The position numbers were made by a program, and so were the translations under genes. The notes below the pieces were generated by a model. It worked only from the letters and a program-made list of their open reading frames with translations, did not search any database and was not told the origin of the DNA. 64,000 nt of DNA from Vreelandella populi (GTDB taxonomy: Bacteria > Pseudomonadota > Gammaproteobacteria > Pseudomonadales > Halomonadaceae), in NCBI RefSeq assembly GCF_003989825.1, contig NZ_RZHE01000004.1:266717-330716 (forward strand), given 5' to 3'. Of the stretch, positions 25,881 through 34,068 are shown piece after piece. Within the stretch, counting starts at the first letter, position 1; every line of letters begins with the position of its first letter.

Positions 25881-25914
25881 TTGCCATGAAATTGACACGT
25901 TTTGCCAAGGAAAC
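25881..25914 (+). promoter_or_regulatory. Candidate AraC-type operator before putA
   Basis: TTGCCA occurs at 25881 and 25902, and the following bases also match (9 of 11 identical), giving direct repeats at 21-bp period, two helical turns, as is usual for AraC-family half-sites. A perfect TTGACA -35 lies at 25892-25897 with no good -10 at 17 bp, suiting an activator-dependent promoter. Confidence 0.45.
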
Positions 25915-26012
25915 GACATACACCAAAGCGCATAGCACTCTACATTCGAGCGCTAACTGGGCGTAACTGCCCGACTACCTATTCGCTTTAATTTGGATTC
26001 ATGGGGGCCTCA

Positions 26013-29000
26013 ATGCTCAACGCTAAAAAAATGCGTGACTCTGCCACCTGGCAAACTGATCTCGATACGCTGATGGCCCAGGTGAGCGACCACTATTTAG
26101 TGGACGAAGAAGCCTACGTCGGTGAGCTGATCAAGCTGCTGGACACGGATCGAGAAGATTTTGCCCGCATTGAGGCCAACACGGCGTCTTTGATCCGCGA
26201 TGTCCGCGAGATGGACACCGCTGTTGATACCATCGATGAGCTTTTACAGCAGTACAGTCTGGATACCCATGAAGGCCTGATGCTGATGTGCCTGGCCGAA
26301 GCCATGCTGCGCATTCCTGATAAAGTCACTGCGGATGCCTTGATTGAAGATAAGCTTGGCCCGGCTGACTGGCAATCCTATGCAGGTAAAAGCGACTCGT
26401 GGATGGTAAATGCTTCTACCTGGGGCCTGCTGATGACCGGTCGCGTCTTGAAGCTGGACCACCCGCGAGATGGCCAGCCCGCCACCTTCATCAACCGCAT
26501 GGTCAACCGTATGGGCGAGCCTGTCATTCGCCGCGCGATGGTTGAAGCGATGAAAATCATGGGCAAGCAGTTCGTGCTGGGCCGTGATATCAATGAAGCG
26601 CTCAAGCGCTCCAAACCCCTGTTCAATAAAGGCTACACCTACTCTTACGATATGCTGGGTGAGGCCGCACGTACGCGCGATGACGCTAAGCGTTACTTTG
26701 ATGATTATGCTCGCGCCATTGAACAGGTGGGCAAAACCTCCCAGCGCTTAAGCGATAAAACACCCAAGCCGTCGGTCTCGATCAAGCTTTCAGCGCTTCA
26801 CCCCCGCTACGAGTTTGGCCGCCGCGAGCAGGTGCTGGTAGAGCTGGTCGATACGGTCATCAAGCTGGTCACCAAGGCCCGAGAGCTGAATGTGGCCGTT
26901 ACTATCGATGCCGAAGAAGTCGACCGTCTTGAGCTGTCACTGGAAGTGTTCCGCGCTGTGTACGAAAGTAGCGCAGTCAAGGGCTGGGGTCATTTTGGTC
27001 TGGTGGTACAGGCCTACTCCAAGCGTGCACTGCCCGTACTGCATTACCTTAACCGCCTAGCTGACCAGCAAGGTGATGAAATTCCGCTGCGTTTGGTAAA
27101 AGGCGCTTATTGGGATAGCGAAATCAAGGAATCCCAGCAGCTTGGCGTAGACGGCTACCCGGTTTATACCCGCAAGGCGTGCACCGATGTTGCCTATTTG
27201 GCCTGTGCCCAGTTCCTGCTGTCTAACGACACCGTAGGGCGTATTTTCCCGCAGTTTGCGACCCATAACGCTCATACGGTTACCACGATTCTTGAGCTGG
27301 CCAATCACAACAGCCGCCCGTTTGAATTCCAGCGTTTGCACGGCATGGGTGAAGCCCTGTATGACGCAGCGCTGGCTCGTGCGCCTAAAGGAACTTACTG
27401 CCGCATTTATGCACCGGTTGGCGCCCACAAAGATCTACTGCCCTACCTGGTTCGTCGCCTGCTGGAAAACGGGGCCAACTCTTCGTTTGTTCACCAGCTG
27501 GTTGACCCTGAAGTGCCGGTCGAGTGGCTCTGCCAGCATCCGATTGAAGCCCTACGCAAGCAGAAGTCGTTAACCAATACGCGAATTCCGCTGCCCAAAG
27601 ATATTTACGGACCCAAGCGACGCAACTCGCGGGGCGTCAATCTGAATATTCGCAGCCACTTCTATCCATTGATGGATAAAATGGCCGCCTTTATGGACAA
27701 GCAGTACCCAGCCAAGCCGCTGCTGGCGTTTGATGTGGCTGACGATGCTGCCAACACGCACAAGGTAACGTCACCCTTTGATCGCCGCCAGACCGTGGGC
27801 AGCGTTCAGTGGACCACCAAAGAGCAGGCAACCAAGGCGCTGGATGCGGCGTGGGAAGCCTTTCCACGCTGGGAAGCAACCCCGGTTGCCGAGCGCGCTG
27901 CGGTACTGCGCCGCCTGGCCGACCTGATGGAAGATAACATGCCGGAGCTTATGACCCTTTGCTCGCGCGAAGGCGGCAAGCTTCTAACGGACGGCGTGGA
28001 TGAGATCAAGGAGGCTGTCGACTTCTGCCGCTACTACGCCATGCGCGCTGAAGAGTCGTTTGGCGAGCCAATTGATCTGCCTGGCCCCACCGGCGAATCC
28101 AACCGGATGATCATGGGCGGTAAGGGCGTATTTGCTGCGATCAGCCCGTGGAACTTCCCGGTGGCTATCTTCTGCGGCCAGATTGTCGCCGTGGCGGTAT
28201 CGGGTAATACCGTGCTGGCCAAACCTGCCGAGCAGACGTCGATTGTTGCCCACCGCGTGATTGAGTTGCTGTACGAGGCGGGTCTACCACGCGATGTGGT
28301 TCAGCTCCTACCCGGCGATGGCCCGACCGTGGGTAGTGTACTGACCTCCGACCCGCGCATTACCGGCGTGGTATTTACCGGCGGCACAGATACGGCGCAG
28401 ATCATCAACCGTGCCCTCGCCGCTCGTGAAAACGCGCCGTTACCCACGCTGGTGGCAGAGACCGGTGGTATGAACGCCATGATCGTCGACTCAACCGCCC
28501 TTCCTGAGCAGGTCGTGGTCGATGTCATTCAATCAGCGTTCCAGAGTGCTGGACAACGCTGCTCGGCCCTTCGGGTGCTTTACCTTCAGGAAGACGTTGC
28601 CGACCGCGTTATCACTATCCTGAAAGGCGCAATGAACGAGCTGCGCATTGGCGACCCGCGCGATTTGGGTACCGACGTTGGCCCGGTAATTGACGAAGAA
28701 GCCCGGAAAGGCCTGCTTGAGCATATCGAAAAACTTAAAGGCGAAAATCGCTTGGTAGCCGAAACGCCAATGACCGCCGAGCACACCCAAAACGGCACCT
28801 TTGTAGCGCCGGTGGCTTTTACCATCGACAGTATTAATGCATTAACCCGCGAGCAGTTTGGCCCTGTGCTGCACATTGTGCGCTATAAGGCCAGCGAGCT
28901 TGACCGGGTGATCAACGATATCAATGGCCGGGGCTATGGACTGACCTTTGGGGTACATAGCCGCAATGAATCCTTTGCCGCTGAAATAGCGCAGAAAATT

Positions 29001-29204
29001 CGTGCGGGCAATGTGTACATCAATCGTAATATCATTGGGGCCGTAGTGGGTGTCCAACCCTTTGGCGGGCAAGGGCTTTCAGGTACCGGCCCCAAAGCAG
29101 GCGGGCCGCACTACCTGCAGCGCTTTGTCACTGAAAAAACCGTCACCAACAACACGGCTGCCTTGGGCGGTAACGCGTCCTTGCTGGCGCTAGGCGATGA
29201 GTAA
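26013..29204 (+). CDS. putA: Bifunctional proline dehydrogenase / P5C dehydrogenase
   Basis: A 1063-residue enzyme oxidising proline to glutamate in two steps. The PRODH barrel occupies about residues 140-480 (SIKLSALHPRYEFG, LVKGAYWDSEIK, ATHNAHTV, YAPVGAHKDLLPYLVRRLLE). The aldehyde dehydrogenase spans about 545-1010, with catalytic Cys850 (AGQRCSALR) and Glu816 (AETGGMN). There is no N-terminal ribbon-helix-helix DNA-binding domain, so unlike E. coli PutA it should not repress its own genes. I choose ATG 26013 (GGGGG 5 bases upstream) over ATG 26001. The regulator lies upstream and putP downstream. Confidence 0.97.
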   Translation: MLNAKKMRDSATWQTDLDTLMAQVSDHYLVDEEAYVGELIKLLDTDREDFARIEANTASLIRDVREMDTAVDTIDELLQQYSLDTHEGLMLMCLAEAMLRIPDKVTADALIEDKLGPADWQSYAGKSDSWMVNASTWGLLMTGRVLKLDHPRDGQPATFINRMVNRMGEPVIRRAMVEAMKIMGKQFVLGRDINEALKRSKPLFNKGYTYSYDMLGEAARTRDDAKRYFDDYARAIEQVGKTSQRLSDKTPKPSVSIKLSALHPRYEFGRREQVLVELVDTVIKLVTKARELNVAVTIDAEEVDRLELSLEVFRAVYESSAVKGWGHFGLVVQAYSKRALPVLHYLNRLADQQGDEIPLRLVKGAYWDSEIKESQQLGVDGYPVYTRKACTDVAYLACAQFLLSNDTVGRIFPQFATHNAHTVTTILELANHNSRPFEFQRLHGMGEALYDAALARAPKGTYCRIYAPVGAHKDLLPYLVRRLLENGANSSFVHQLVDPEVPVEWLCQHPIEALRKQKSLTNTRIPLPKDIYGPKRRNSRGVNLNIRSHFYPLMDKMAAFMDKQYPAKPLLAFDVADDAANTHKVTSPFDRRQTVGSVQWTTKEQATKALDAAWEAFPRWEATPVAERAAVLRRLADLMEDNMPELMTLCSREGGKLLTDGVDEIKEAVDFCRYYAMRAEESFGEPIDLPGPTGESNRMIMGGKGVFAAISPWNFPVAIFCGQIVAVAVSGNTVLAKPAEQTSIVAHRVIELLYEAGLPRDVVQLLPGDGPTVGSVLTSDPRITGVVFTGGTDTAQIINRALAARENAPLPTLVAETGGMNAMIVDSTALPEQVVVDVIQSAFQSAGQRCSALRVLYLQEDVADRVITILKGAMNELRIGDPRDLGTDVGPVIDEEARKGLLEHIEKLKGENRLVAETPMTAEHTQNGTFVAPVAFTIDSINALTREQFGPVLHIVRYKASELDRVINDINGRGYGLTFGVHSRNESFAAEIAQKIRAGNVYINRNIIGAVVGVQPFGGQGLSGTGPKAGGPHYLQRFVTEKTVTNNTAALGGNASLLALGDE

Positions 29205-29251
29205 ATAGCTCATCATAATAACGAACCTGAACTCCTCAAAAAGGATCTCTC

Positions 29252-29410
29252 ATGGTTGAAAATAATAGCGCAATTGCCTTTACGTGCCCCCTCTATAGGA
29301 GGGGGACATTAGGCATAGGGAACGATACATATAAACGCCCGAATACTCTTATTGACGACAACTTCGGCGAACGCTCGAAGCGTTATAACGCGAATAAGAA
29401 ACAGGGTTAA
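29252..29410 (+). pseudogene. Decayed N-terminal stub of a second PutP-like symporter
   Basis: A 52-codon open frame begins at ATG 29252 with a good ribosome site (AAGGA, 6-base spacing) and ends in TAA. Its product (VENNSAIAFTCPLYRRGTLG, then IGNDTYKRPNTLIDDNFGER) aligns along its length with the first helix and ILGGR loop of sodium/solute symporters, but the hydrophobic helix is interrupted by charged residues. The intact putP 86 bp downstream has its own start and a similar beginning. So this looks like the degenerate start of a related gene whose remainder was deleted. It could alternatively be a translated leader peptide. Confidence 0.55.
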
Positions 29411-29496
29411 CAACAATAAGCCTGTGCACCAACAGGCTTTGCTCGGTAAGCGCCTTACCTGACAGCGCTATCCGACTTGATAAACGGGAGAATTTC

Positions 29497-30987
29497 ATGG
29501 CTATTGGCGTTTGGATCAGCCTTCTTGCTTACTTTGCGCTCATGATTGGCATCGGCCTTTATGCTATGCGCACATCGACATCGACCTCTGAAGATTACGT
29601 ACTGGGTGGCCGAACCCTGAGCCCTAAGGTAGCAGCCCTTTCGGCCGGCGCGTCAGACATGAGCGGTTGGCTGTTGCTGGGACTACCTGGCGCGATGTTC
29701 GTGTCTGGACTGGGCTCGGCCTGGATCGGTATCGGTCTGTTCGTGGGTGCCTTCTTTAACTGGCTGCTGGTCGCACCGCGCCTGCGTGAGCAGACGGTTC
29801 ACTATGGCAATGCGATCACCATTCCTGCTTTTCTGGCAAACCGGTTTCCGACGCGGGCACTCTCACTGAGAACGGTATCTGCGATCGTCATCGTTATCTT
29901 CTTCGCAGTTTACACCGCCTCCGGCCTGGTGGCTGGTGGCAAGCTGTTTGAAAGTGCCTTTGCCGGCGTTCTCAACATTGGTGGCCTGAGCGATTACGGT
30001 ACGGGCATCATCGTCACACTGGGTGTGGTACTTGCCTATACCGTGGTGGGCGGCTTTCTGGCCGTGAGCATGACGGACTTCGTGCAAGGCTGCATCATGA
30101 TGCTGGCGTTGATCATCATGCCGGCGGTCGTACTTTTTGGTGAAGGCGGCGGTGGTTTCACTCAGGCGTCGCAGACGCTTAACGAGGTCGATCCCACCCT
30201 GCTATCGTGGACGGATGGACTGACCTTTATCGGCTGGCTCTCTGCAGTCACCTGGGGTTTAGGTTATTTCGGGCAGCCTCACATCATCGTGCGCTTTATG
30301 GCTATTCGACACCTAAAGGATGTGCCTACTGCGCGTAACATTGGTATGGGATGGATGGCTATCTCCCTGATCGGTGCGGTTTCGCTTGGCATCTTTGGGC
30401 GGGCCTACGCCATCCGTAACGGCATGGAGATTCAGGACCCGGAAACGATCTTTATTATCTTGGCAGAACTGCTGTTCCACCCGCTGATTACCGGGTTCCT
30501 GTATGCGGCTCTTCTGGCAGCGGTCATGAGTACTATTTCCAGCCAGCTACTGGTGGCATCTTCATCGCTAACCGAAGACTTCTATCGCCTGTTTTTGAAC
30601 AAGCAGGCATCAGAAAAGCAGACCGTTACTGTCGGCCGTATCAGTGTTGTGCTAGTAGGTCTGGTGGCAGCCTTTATCGCCTCTGACCCCAACTCTCAGG
30701 TACTTGGCCTGGTCAGTAACGCCTGGGCAGGCTTTGGTGCGGCGTTCGGCCCGGTGATTATCCTGTCGCTGATGTGGTCGCGCACCAATGGTGCGGGCGC
30801 GATCGCAGGTATGGTCGTCGGTGCTGTCACTGTGATGGCTTGGATTGCCCTGGGCTGGAATGGCGAATTCATGGGTGGCCCCGGCGTCTATGAGATCATT
30901 CCTGGTTTCATCGCCTCCTTCATTGCCATTCTGCTGGTAAGCAGCATGACTACCGATGCGGGTGAATATCAGCATATCGAGCGATAG
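29497..30987 (+). CDS. putP: Sodium/proline symporter
   Basis: A 496-residue inner-membrane transporter of the sodium:solute symporter family with about 13 helices. PutP-type motifs: SEDYVLGGRTLSPKVAALSA, SGASDMSGWLLLGLPGAMF in helix 2, GYFGQPHIIVRFMAIR, and SSQLLVASSSLTEDFYR with the Ser/Thr residues of the Na site. It imports proline with sodium as food or osmoprotectant. GGGAG precedes the ATG. Downstream of putA by 292 bp, so it may have its own promoter. It has a strong terminator at 31012. Confidence 0.96.
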   Translation: MAIGVWISLLAYFALMIGIGLYAMRTSTSTSEDYVLGGRTLSPKVAALSAGASDMSGWLLLGLPGAMFVSGLGSAWIGIGLFVGAFFNWLLVAPRLREQTVHYGNAITIPAFLANRFPTRALSLRTVSAIVIVIFFAVYTASGLVAGGKLFESAFAGVLNIGGLSDYGTGIIVTLGVVLAYTVVGGFLAVSMTDFVQGCIMMLALIIMPAVVLFGEGGGGFTQASQTLNEVDPTLLSWTDGLTFIGWLSAVTWGLGYFGQPHIIVRFMAIRHLKDVPTARNIGMGWMAISLIGAVSLGIFGRAYAIRNGMEIQDPETIFIILAELLFHPLITGFLYAALLAAVMSTISSQLLVASSSLTEDFYRLFLNKQASEKQTVTVGRISVVLVGLVAAFIASDPNSQVLGLVSNAWAGFGAAFGPVIILSLMWSRTNGAGAIAGMVVGAVTVMAWIALGWNGEFMGGPGVYEIIPGFIASFIAILLVSSMTTDAGEYQHIER

Positions 30988-31011
30988 ATGAAGAGTCAGA
31001 TATGATATTTC

Positions 31012-31037
31012 AAGGCCACCTTCGGGTGGCCTTTTTC
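31012..31037 (+). terminator. Terminator after putP
   Basis: A perfect 9-bp stem (AAGGCCACC with GGTGGCCTT) closed by a TTCG tetraloop and followed by a T run. Confidence 0.92.
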
Positions 31038-31046
31038 ATGCGTTCA

Positions 31047-31060
31047 TTGCGCTGAATCAA
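31047..31060. promoter_or_regulatory. FNR/Anr-like site before ompW
   Basis: TTGCG-CTGA-ATCAA matches the FNR consensus TTGAT-N4-ATCAA at 8 of 10 defined positions, the second half perfectly. It lies 84 bp before the ompW start. In E. coli, ompW is FNR-regulated. Confidence 0.35.
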
Positions 31061-31143
31061 TAATGTTCACCCGTCATGACGATACCCTTTATTCATAAGT
31101 CACTAACACTTATCGAGTAACACCAACAGCGAGGAGCAACGTC

Positions 31144-31770
31144 ATGCGCCATCTATACCTTCCCAGCTTATTAACCATGGGGTTTGCCACAGCCACCTTT
31201 GCTGCAAGTAGTCAGGCATTTGCCTATGGCGCGGGCGACTTCTTTACCCGTATAGGGGTCGCTAAAGTGGCCCCCAAAAGCCATAACGGAGACCTTGCCG
31301 ATGGCGCCTTTTCGGCCGATGTGCAGGATAAAACCGGTTTTGCCTTTACCCTTGGCTACCGTTTCCACGACAAGCTTGGGCTTGAGCTTCTCGCCGCTCG
31401 TCCGTTTGAGCACGATATTGCACTTAATGGGGATAACCTGGCGTCAACTAAGCATCTTCCCCCTACGCTGACACTACAGTATTACCCGCTGGGCGGTATC
31501 CAGTCTCGGGTGCAGCCGTATATTGGCGCAGGCATCAACTACACGCGCTTTTCAGATGAGCACCTGGCGATTGGCGAACTTGATTTGGAAAACTCCTGGG
31601 GGGCAGCAGGCCAGGTGGGCATCGACCTTCTCATAGACGGTCACTGGGCACTTAATGCGGCCGCGTGGTACCTGGATATCAATACCGATGCCACTATTAA
31701 CGGTGCGGCTGCAGGCTCGGTGGACATTGACCCGATAGTAGTGATGGGCGGACTCAGCTATCGCTTTTAG
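31144..31770 (+). CDS. ompW: OmpW-family outer membrane protein
   Basis: A 208-residue outer-membrane eight-stranded beta-barrel. A signal peptide ends at about residue 27 (SQAFA). The start of the mature protein (GAGDFFTRIGVAKVAPKS) and the end (VMGGLSYRF, a C-terminal Phe for barrel assembly) are family hallmarks, as is PTLTLQYYPL in the middle. OmpW forms a narrow channel for hydrophobic compounds and is linked to stress and oxygen responses. AGGAG lies upstream of the ATG. Confidence 0.95.
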   Translation: MRHLYLPSLLTMGFATATFAASSQAFAYGAGDFFTRIGVAKVAPKSHNGDLADGAFSADVQDKTGFAFTLGYRFHDKLGLELLAARPFEHDIALNGDNLASTKHLPPTLTLQYYPLGGIQSRVQPYIGAGINYTRFSDEHLAIGELDLENSWGAAGQVGIDLLIDGHWALNAAAWYLDINTDATINGAAAGSVDIDPIVVMGGLSYRF

Positions 31771-31808
31771 TGGATGGTCAAGCGAACCGATATCCAGGTG
31801 AATGTTAT

Positions 31809-31850
31809 CTAGATGAATGCGTGGCTAGATGAATGCGTGGCTAGATGAAT
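31809..31850. repeat. 16-bp tandem repeat, 2.6 copies
   Basis: The unit CTAGATGAATGCGTGG occurs twice in full and then 10 bases more, directly before the ompW hairpin. Non-coding; possibly recent slippage and variable between strains. Confidence 0.9.
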
Positions 31851-31855
31851 CTGCC

Positions 31856-31887
31856 CTACCGGGCCTGACATTGCCCGGGCCCGGTAG
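31856..31887. terminator. Hairpin between converging ompW and yqcC
   Basis: A perfect 10-bp stem (CTACCGGGCC with GGCCCGGTAG). T runs are short on both sides, so termination strength is uncertain. Confidence 0.5.
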
Positions 31888-31895
31888 CTTAACAA

Positions 31896-32228
31896 CTAGT
31901 TATCCGTGACTAGCTGATCGACCTTCTCAAACGCCCTCACCACCAGAAACTGGTCGCTGGAGCGCACTTTTTCCTGGATAAGGTAGGCGGCAATTGCAGG
32001 AGCCACTTCACACTTGGCAGGCAGCGGCGCATTGGCATCAATAAGCGCATTGAGCCGGGCGACAAACACAAAGCGCACCCATTGGGGTAGCGACATGGTA
32101 TCGATGCAAAAGGGCTCCTGGCTTGCAAAGGCGCTTGCCTCAGGAGTTTCGACACGCCATAAGTTGGCGGCCTTCATGGCGGCTTCAAGCTCAAGAAGCG
32201 CGGTTTGAAGCTGTTGATGGACGCTCAT
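31896..32228 (-). CDS. yqcC: YqcC family protein (DUF446)
   Basis: A 110-residue cytoplasmic protein of the YqcC family, function unknown. The family pattern is an N-terminal helix (LLELEAAMKAANLW), PFCIDTMSLPQWVRFVFVARL in the middle, and AYLIQ near the end. In many gammaproteobacteria it neighbours truC; here it stands alone. An AAGG-like ribosome site precedes the ATG. Confidence 0.88.
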   Translation of the reverse strand: MSVHQQLQTALLELEAAMKAANLWRVETPEASAFASQEPFCIDTMSLPQWVRFVFVARLNALIDANAPLPAKCEVAPAIAAYLIQEKVRSSDQFLVVRAFEKVDQLVTDN

Positions 32229-32405
32229 TAAACACCTTAATTAATCAGTAACGGTTCACCCCCTATTATCCCAACTCTATGCTCGAGTTGCTACTTATAC
32301 CCAGCAATTGGCACTTACCCACCGATTCACAGAAAACCTGCAAGAGCCTGTGGATAAACTATGGAAAGGTGTCGCCAGCGCTACTCCCAGAAGGCTTCAA
32401 TGAAG

Positions 32406-32433
32406 TTGTTCATTTTTTGATCACTCTTATAAT
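32406..32433 (+). promoter_or_regulatory. Sigma-70 type promoter for the DUF3549 gene
   Basis: A TTGTTC -35 at 32406-32411, 16-bp spacer and perfect TATAAT -10 at 32428-32433, 82 bp before the start codon. Confidence 0.6.
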
Positions 32434-32515
32434 AAAGCAACGATTTATCGGCTCTTTCGGCTGACACTGCGAAGTGGGCAAGGTAGAGTGCAGGCTTGAA
32501 ATGCGGAAGGACATC

Positions 32516-33550
32516 ATGCAACCGATTCAAACCATTGATGAGTTTTTTACACGCAGCGGCGCCGAGGTTTCGCTCTACCATATGGGGCGGCGTGTTACCC
32601 CCTGCTCACGCGAGACGCTTGCCGAGTTTGAGCAGGGCCAACGCCCATGGCCAGAACCCTGGCAAAGCCAGGCGCGCATTGCCGCCATATTCCGGTTGGG
32701 AGATATGCCAGAACCCGCCATTTGGTTTCTGGCATTGCCACTGGATGAACAAGGTATGCTCTCGCCTGCCCAGCGTGACGGCTTCTTAAATCGGCTGATA
32801 GAAACACTAGGTAGAAATGTTTCAAAAGTGGGCCACAATGCTAAAGACGTGGACCATTTTATGAAGGATAATCCGCTCGCTTTCACGCCGAGCATTACCT
32901 TCCAGGCGATGCTTAATGCTTATGCAACCCTAGAGCGTAATTTACCCGCAAGCCAGCATTTTGAACCCGTTGAAGCCTACCTGACCGGTCAGCAACAGAT
33001 CGACTGGCAGGCACTGGGTTTACAGGGAATTGCTGATTTTACAGCACGTTTAGATGATGCCCTGACCGACGCCTTGATCACACGGCTTGCAACGCTACCC
33101 ACTAGCGTTGTGCATTCACTCTGCTACTGTTTAGAGCATCAGCCGCTTTCAACAGCGATGGCGTTGGCGCTTCGCGACGTGGGGGAGCAGGCGGCAAGCC
33201 AGGGAGACATGGAAACGTTGTGTGCCTGCATTCGTGCAGTAGGCAGCACTAATCAGCCTGAAGTAGGCGATTGGTACACGAGTTTGTTGGCCGACCCGCA
33301 TGCTAGCGGCCCGGATGTCATGGCGGCCATCGCGGGGCGAGGCTGGCTTTTACTGGAAGACGCACAGCGTTTACCACTTTTCCTGAACCGCTTGGCAGAA
33401 GATGAACGCACTAATTTTGCGGCGGTGGTTCGAGATATTGCTTTGATACCCCGCTTACGCCTGCCGGTAATGCTAGCGCTGCGGGATGCCCCGAGCGGCT
33501 CGGCCATTCAGCATCGCCTGGCGACAATGACACAAGCGACGAGCCGCTAA
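32516..33550 (+). CDS. DUF3549 family protein
   Basis: A 344-residue cytoplasmic protein of the DUF3549 family, found in Halomonas, Pseudomonas and relatives, function unknown. It begins IQTIDEFFTRSGAEVSLYHMGRR, the family hallmark. The second half (about 190-340) is a run of short helices with a repeat-like look (ALRDVGEQAASQGDMETLCACIRA). AAGGA precedes the ATG at 32516; a longer frame from 32474 lacks a ribosome site. It is followed 37 bp later by the RimB-like gene and may be co-transcribed with it. Confidence 0.85.
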   Translation: MQPIQTIDEFFTRSGAEVSLYHMGRRVTPCSRETLAEFEQGQRPWPEPWQSQARIAAIFRLGDMPEPAIWFLALPLDEQGMLSPAQRDGFLNRLIETLGRNVSKVGHNAKDVDHFMKDNPLAFTPSITFQAMLNAYATLERNLPASQHFEPVEAYLTGQQQIDWQALGLQGIADFTARLDDALTDALITRLATLPTSVVHSLCYCLEHQPLSTAMALALRDVGEQAASQGDMETLCACIRAVGSTNQPEVGDWYTSLLADPHASGPDVMAAIAGRGWLLLEDAQRLPLFLNRLAEDERTNFAAVVRDIALIPRLRLPVMLALRDAPSGSAIQHRLATMTQATSR

Positions 33551-33587
33551 ATAAATGGTGTTATCAACGAATTTCAAGGAGTAAGCC

Positions 33588-34028
33588 GTGAAGGAACTAC
33601 CCTATCAGGCTAAAGCGGTTATCGGCCGCCGTGAAATGGTGACGTTGCCTGAGCTGGGCCTTCATCTATGCTGTAAGGCAGATACGGGTGCGCGAACATC
33701 AGCGTTGCACGCCGAAGAGATTGAAACCCATGAAGACGAACACGGTCAGCTGTGGGTAAGCTTTATTACGCATAGCGGTGGGCCAACGACACCGGAACAC
33801 CGTCTTAAACTACACCTTCATGACCGGCGCCGGGTTACCAGTTCTAATGGACACAGCGAGTGGCGCTATGTGATCCGCACGCCGATGCAGATGGGCCAGC
33901 TGAACTTCCCTGTTGAGCTTACCCTGACGGATCGCAGTAATATGCGCCACCCCATGCTACTCGGACGCCGCGCCATGCGTCGCCTGCTGGTTGCCCCAGG
34001 CGCAGCATTCTTACATGGCGAGCCTTGA
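33588..34028 (+). CDS. rimB: RimB-type retropepsin-like zinc protease
   Basis: A 146-residue protein of the PF05618 family, called ATP-dependent zinc protease or RimB. The active-site motif of the retropepsin-like fold is KADTGARTSALHA. The C-terminal half has the second-lobe pattern HPMLLGRRAMRR. In Pseudomonas rimABK, RimB is reported to counteract or tune glutamate tails that RimK adds to ribosomal protein S6. The GTG start at 33588 has AAGGAG at 6 bases. It lies 40 bp before rimK. Confidence 0.9.
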   Translation: MKELPYQAKAVIGRREMVTLPELGLHLCCKADTGARTSALHAEEIETHEDEHGQLWVSFITHSGGPTTPEHRLKLHLHDRRRVTSSNGHSEWRYVIRTPMQMGQLNFPVELTLTDRSNMRHPMLLGRRAMRRLLVAPGAAFLHGEP

Positions 34029-34068
34029 CTTATTAATGATTAGCCCTTTTTTTGGCCCGGAGTCCTGA

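Noticed and set aside
31809..31850. Tandem repeat as a CRISPR remnant.
   Set aside because: Copies are directly adjacent with no spacers, the unit is only 16 bp, and no cas gene is present.
32295..32440. DnaA boxes and an AT-rich stretch as a replication origin.
   Set aside because: Only one perfect box, no dnaA/dnaN/gidA context, and the AT-rich part is explained by a promoter.
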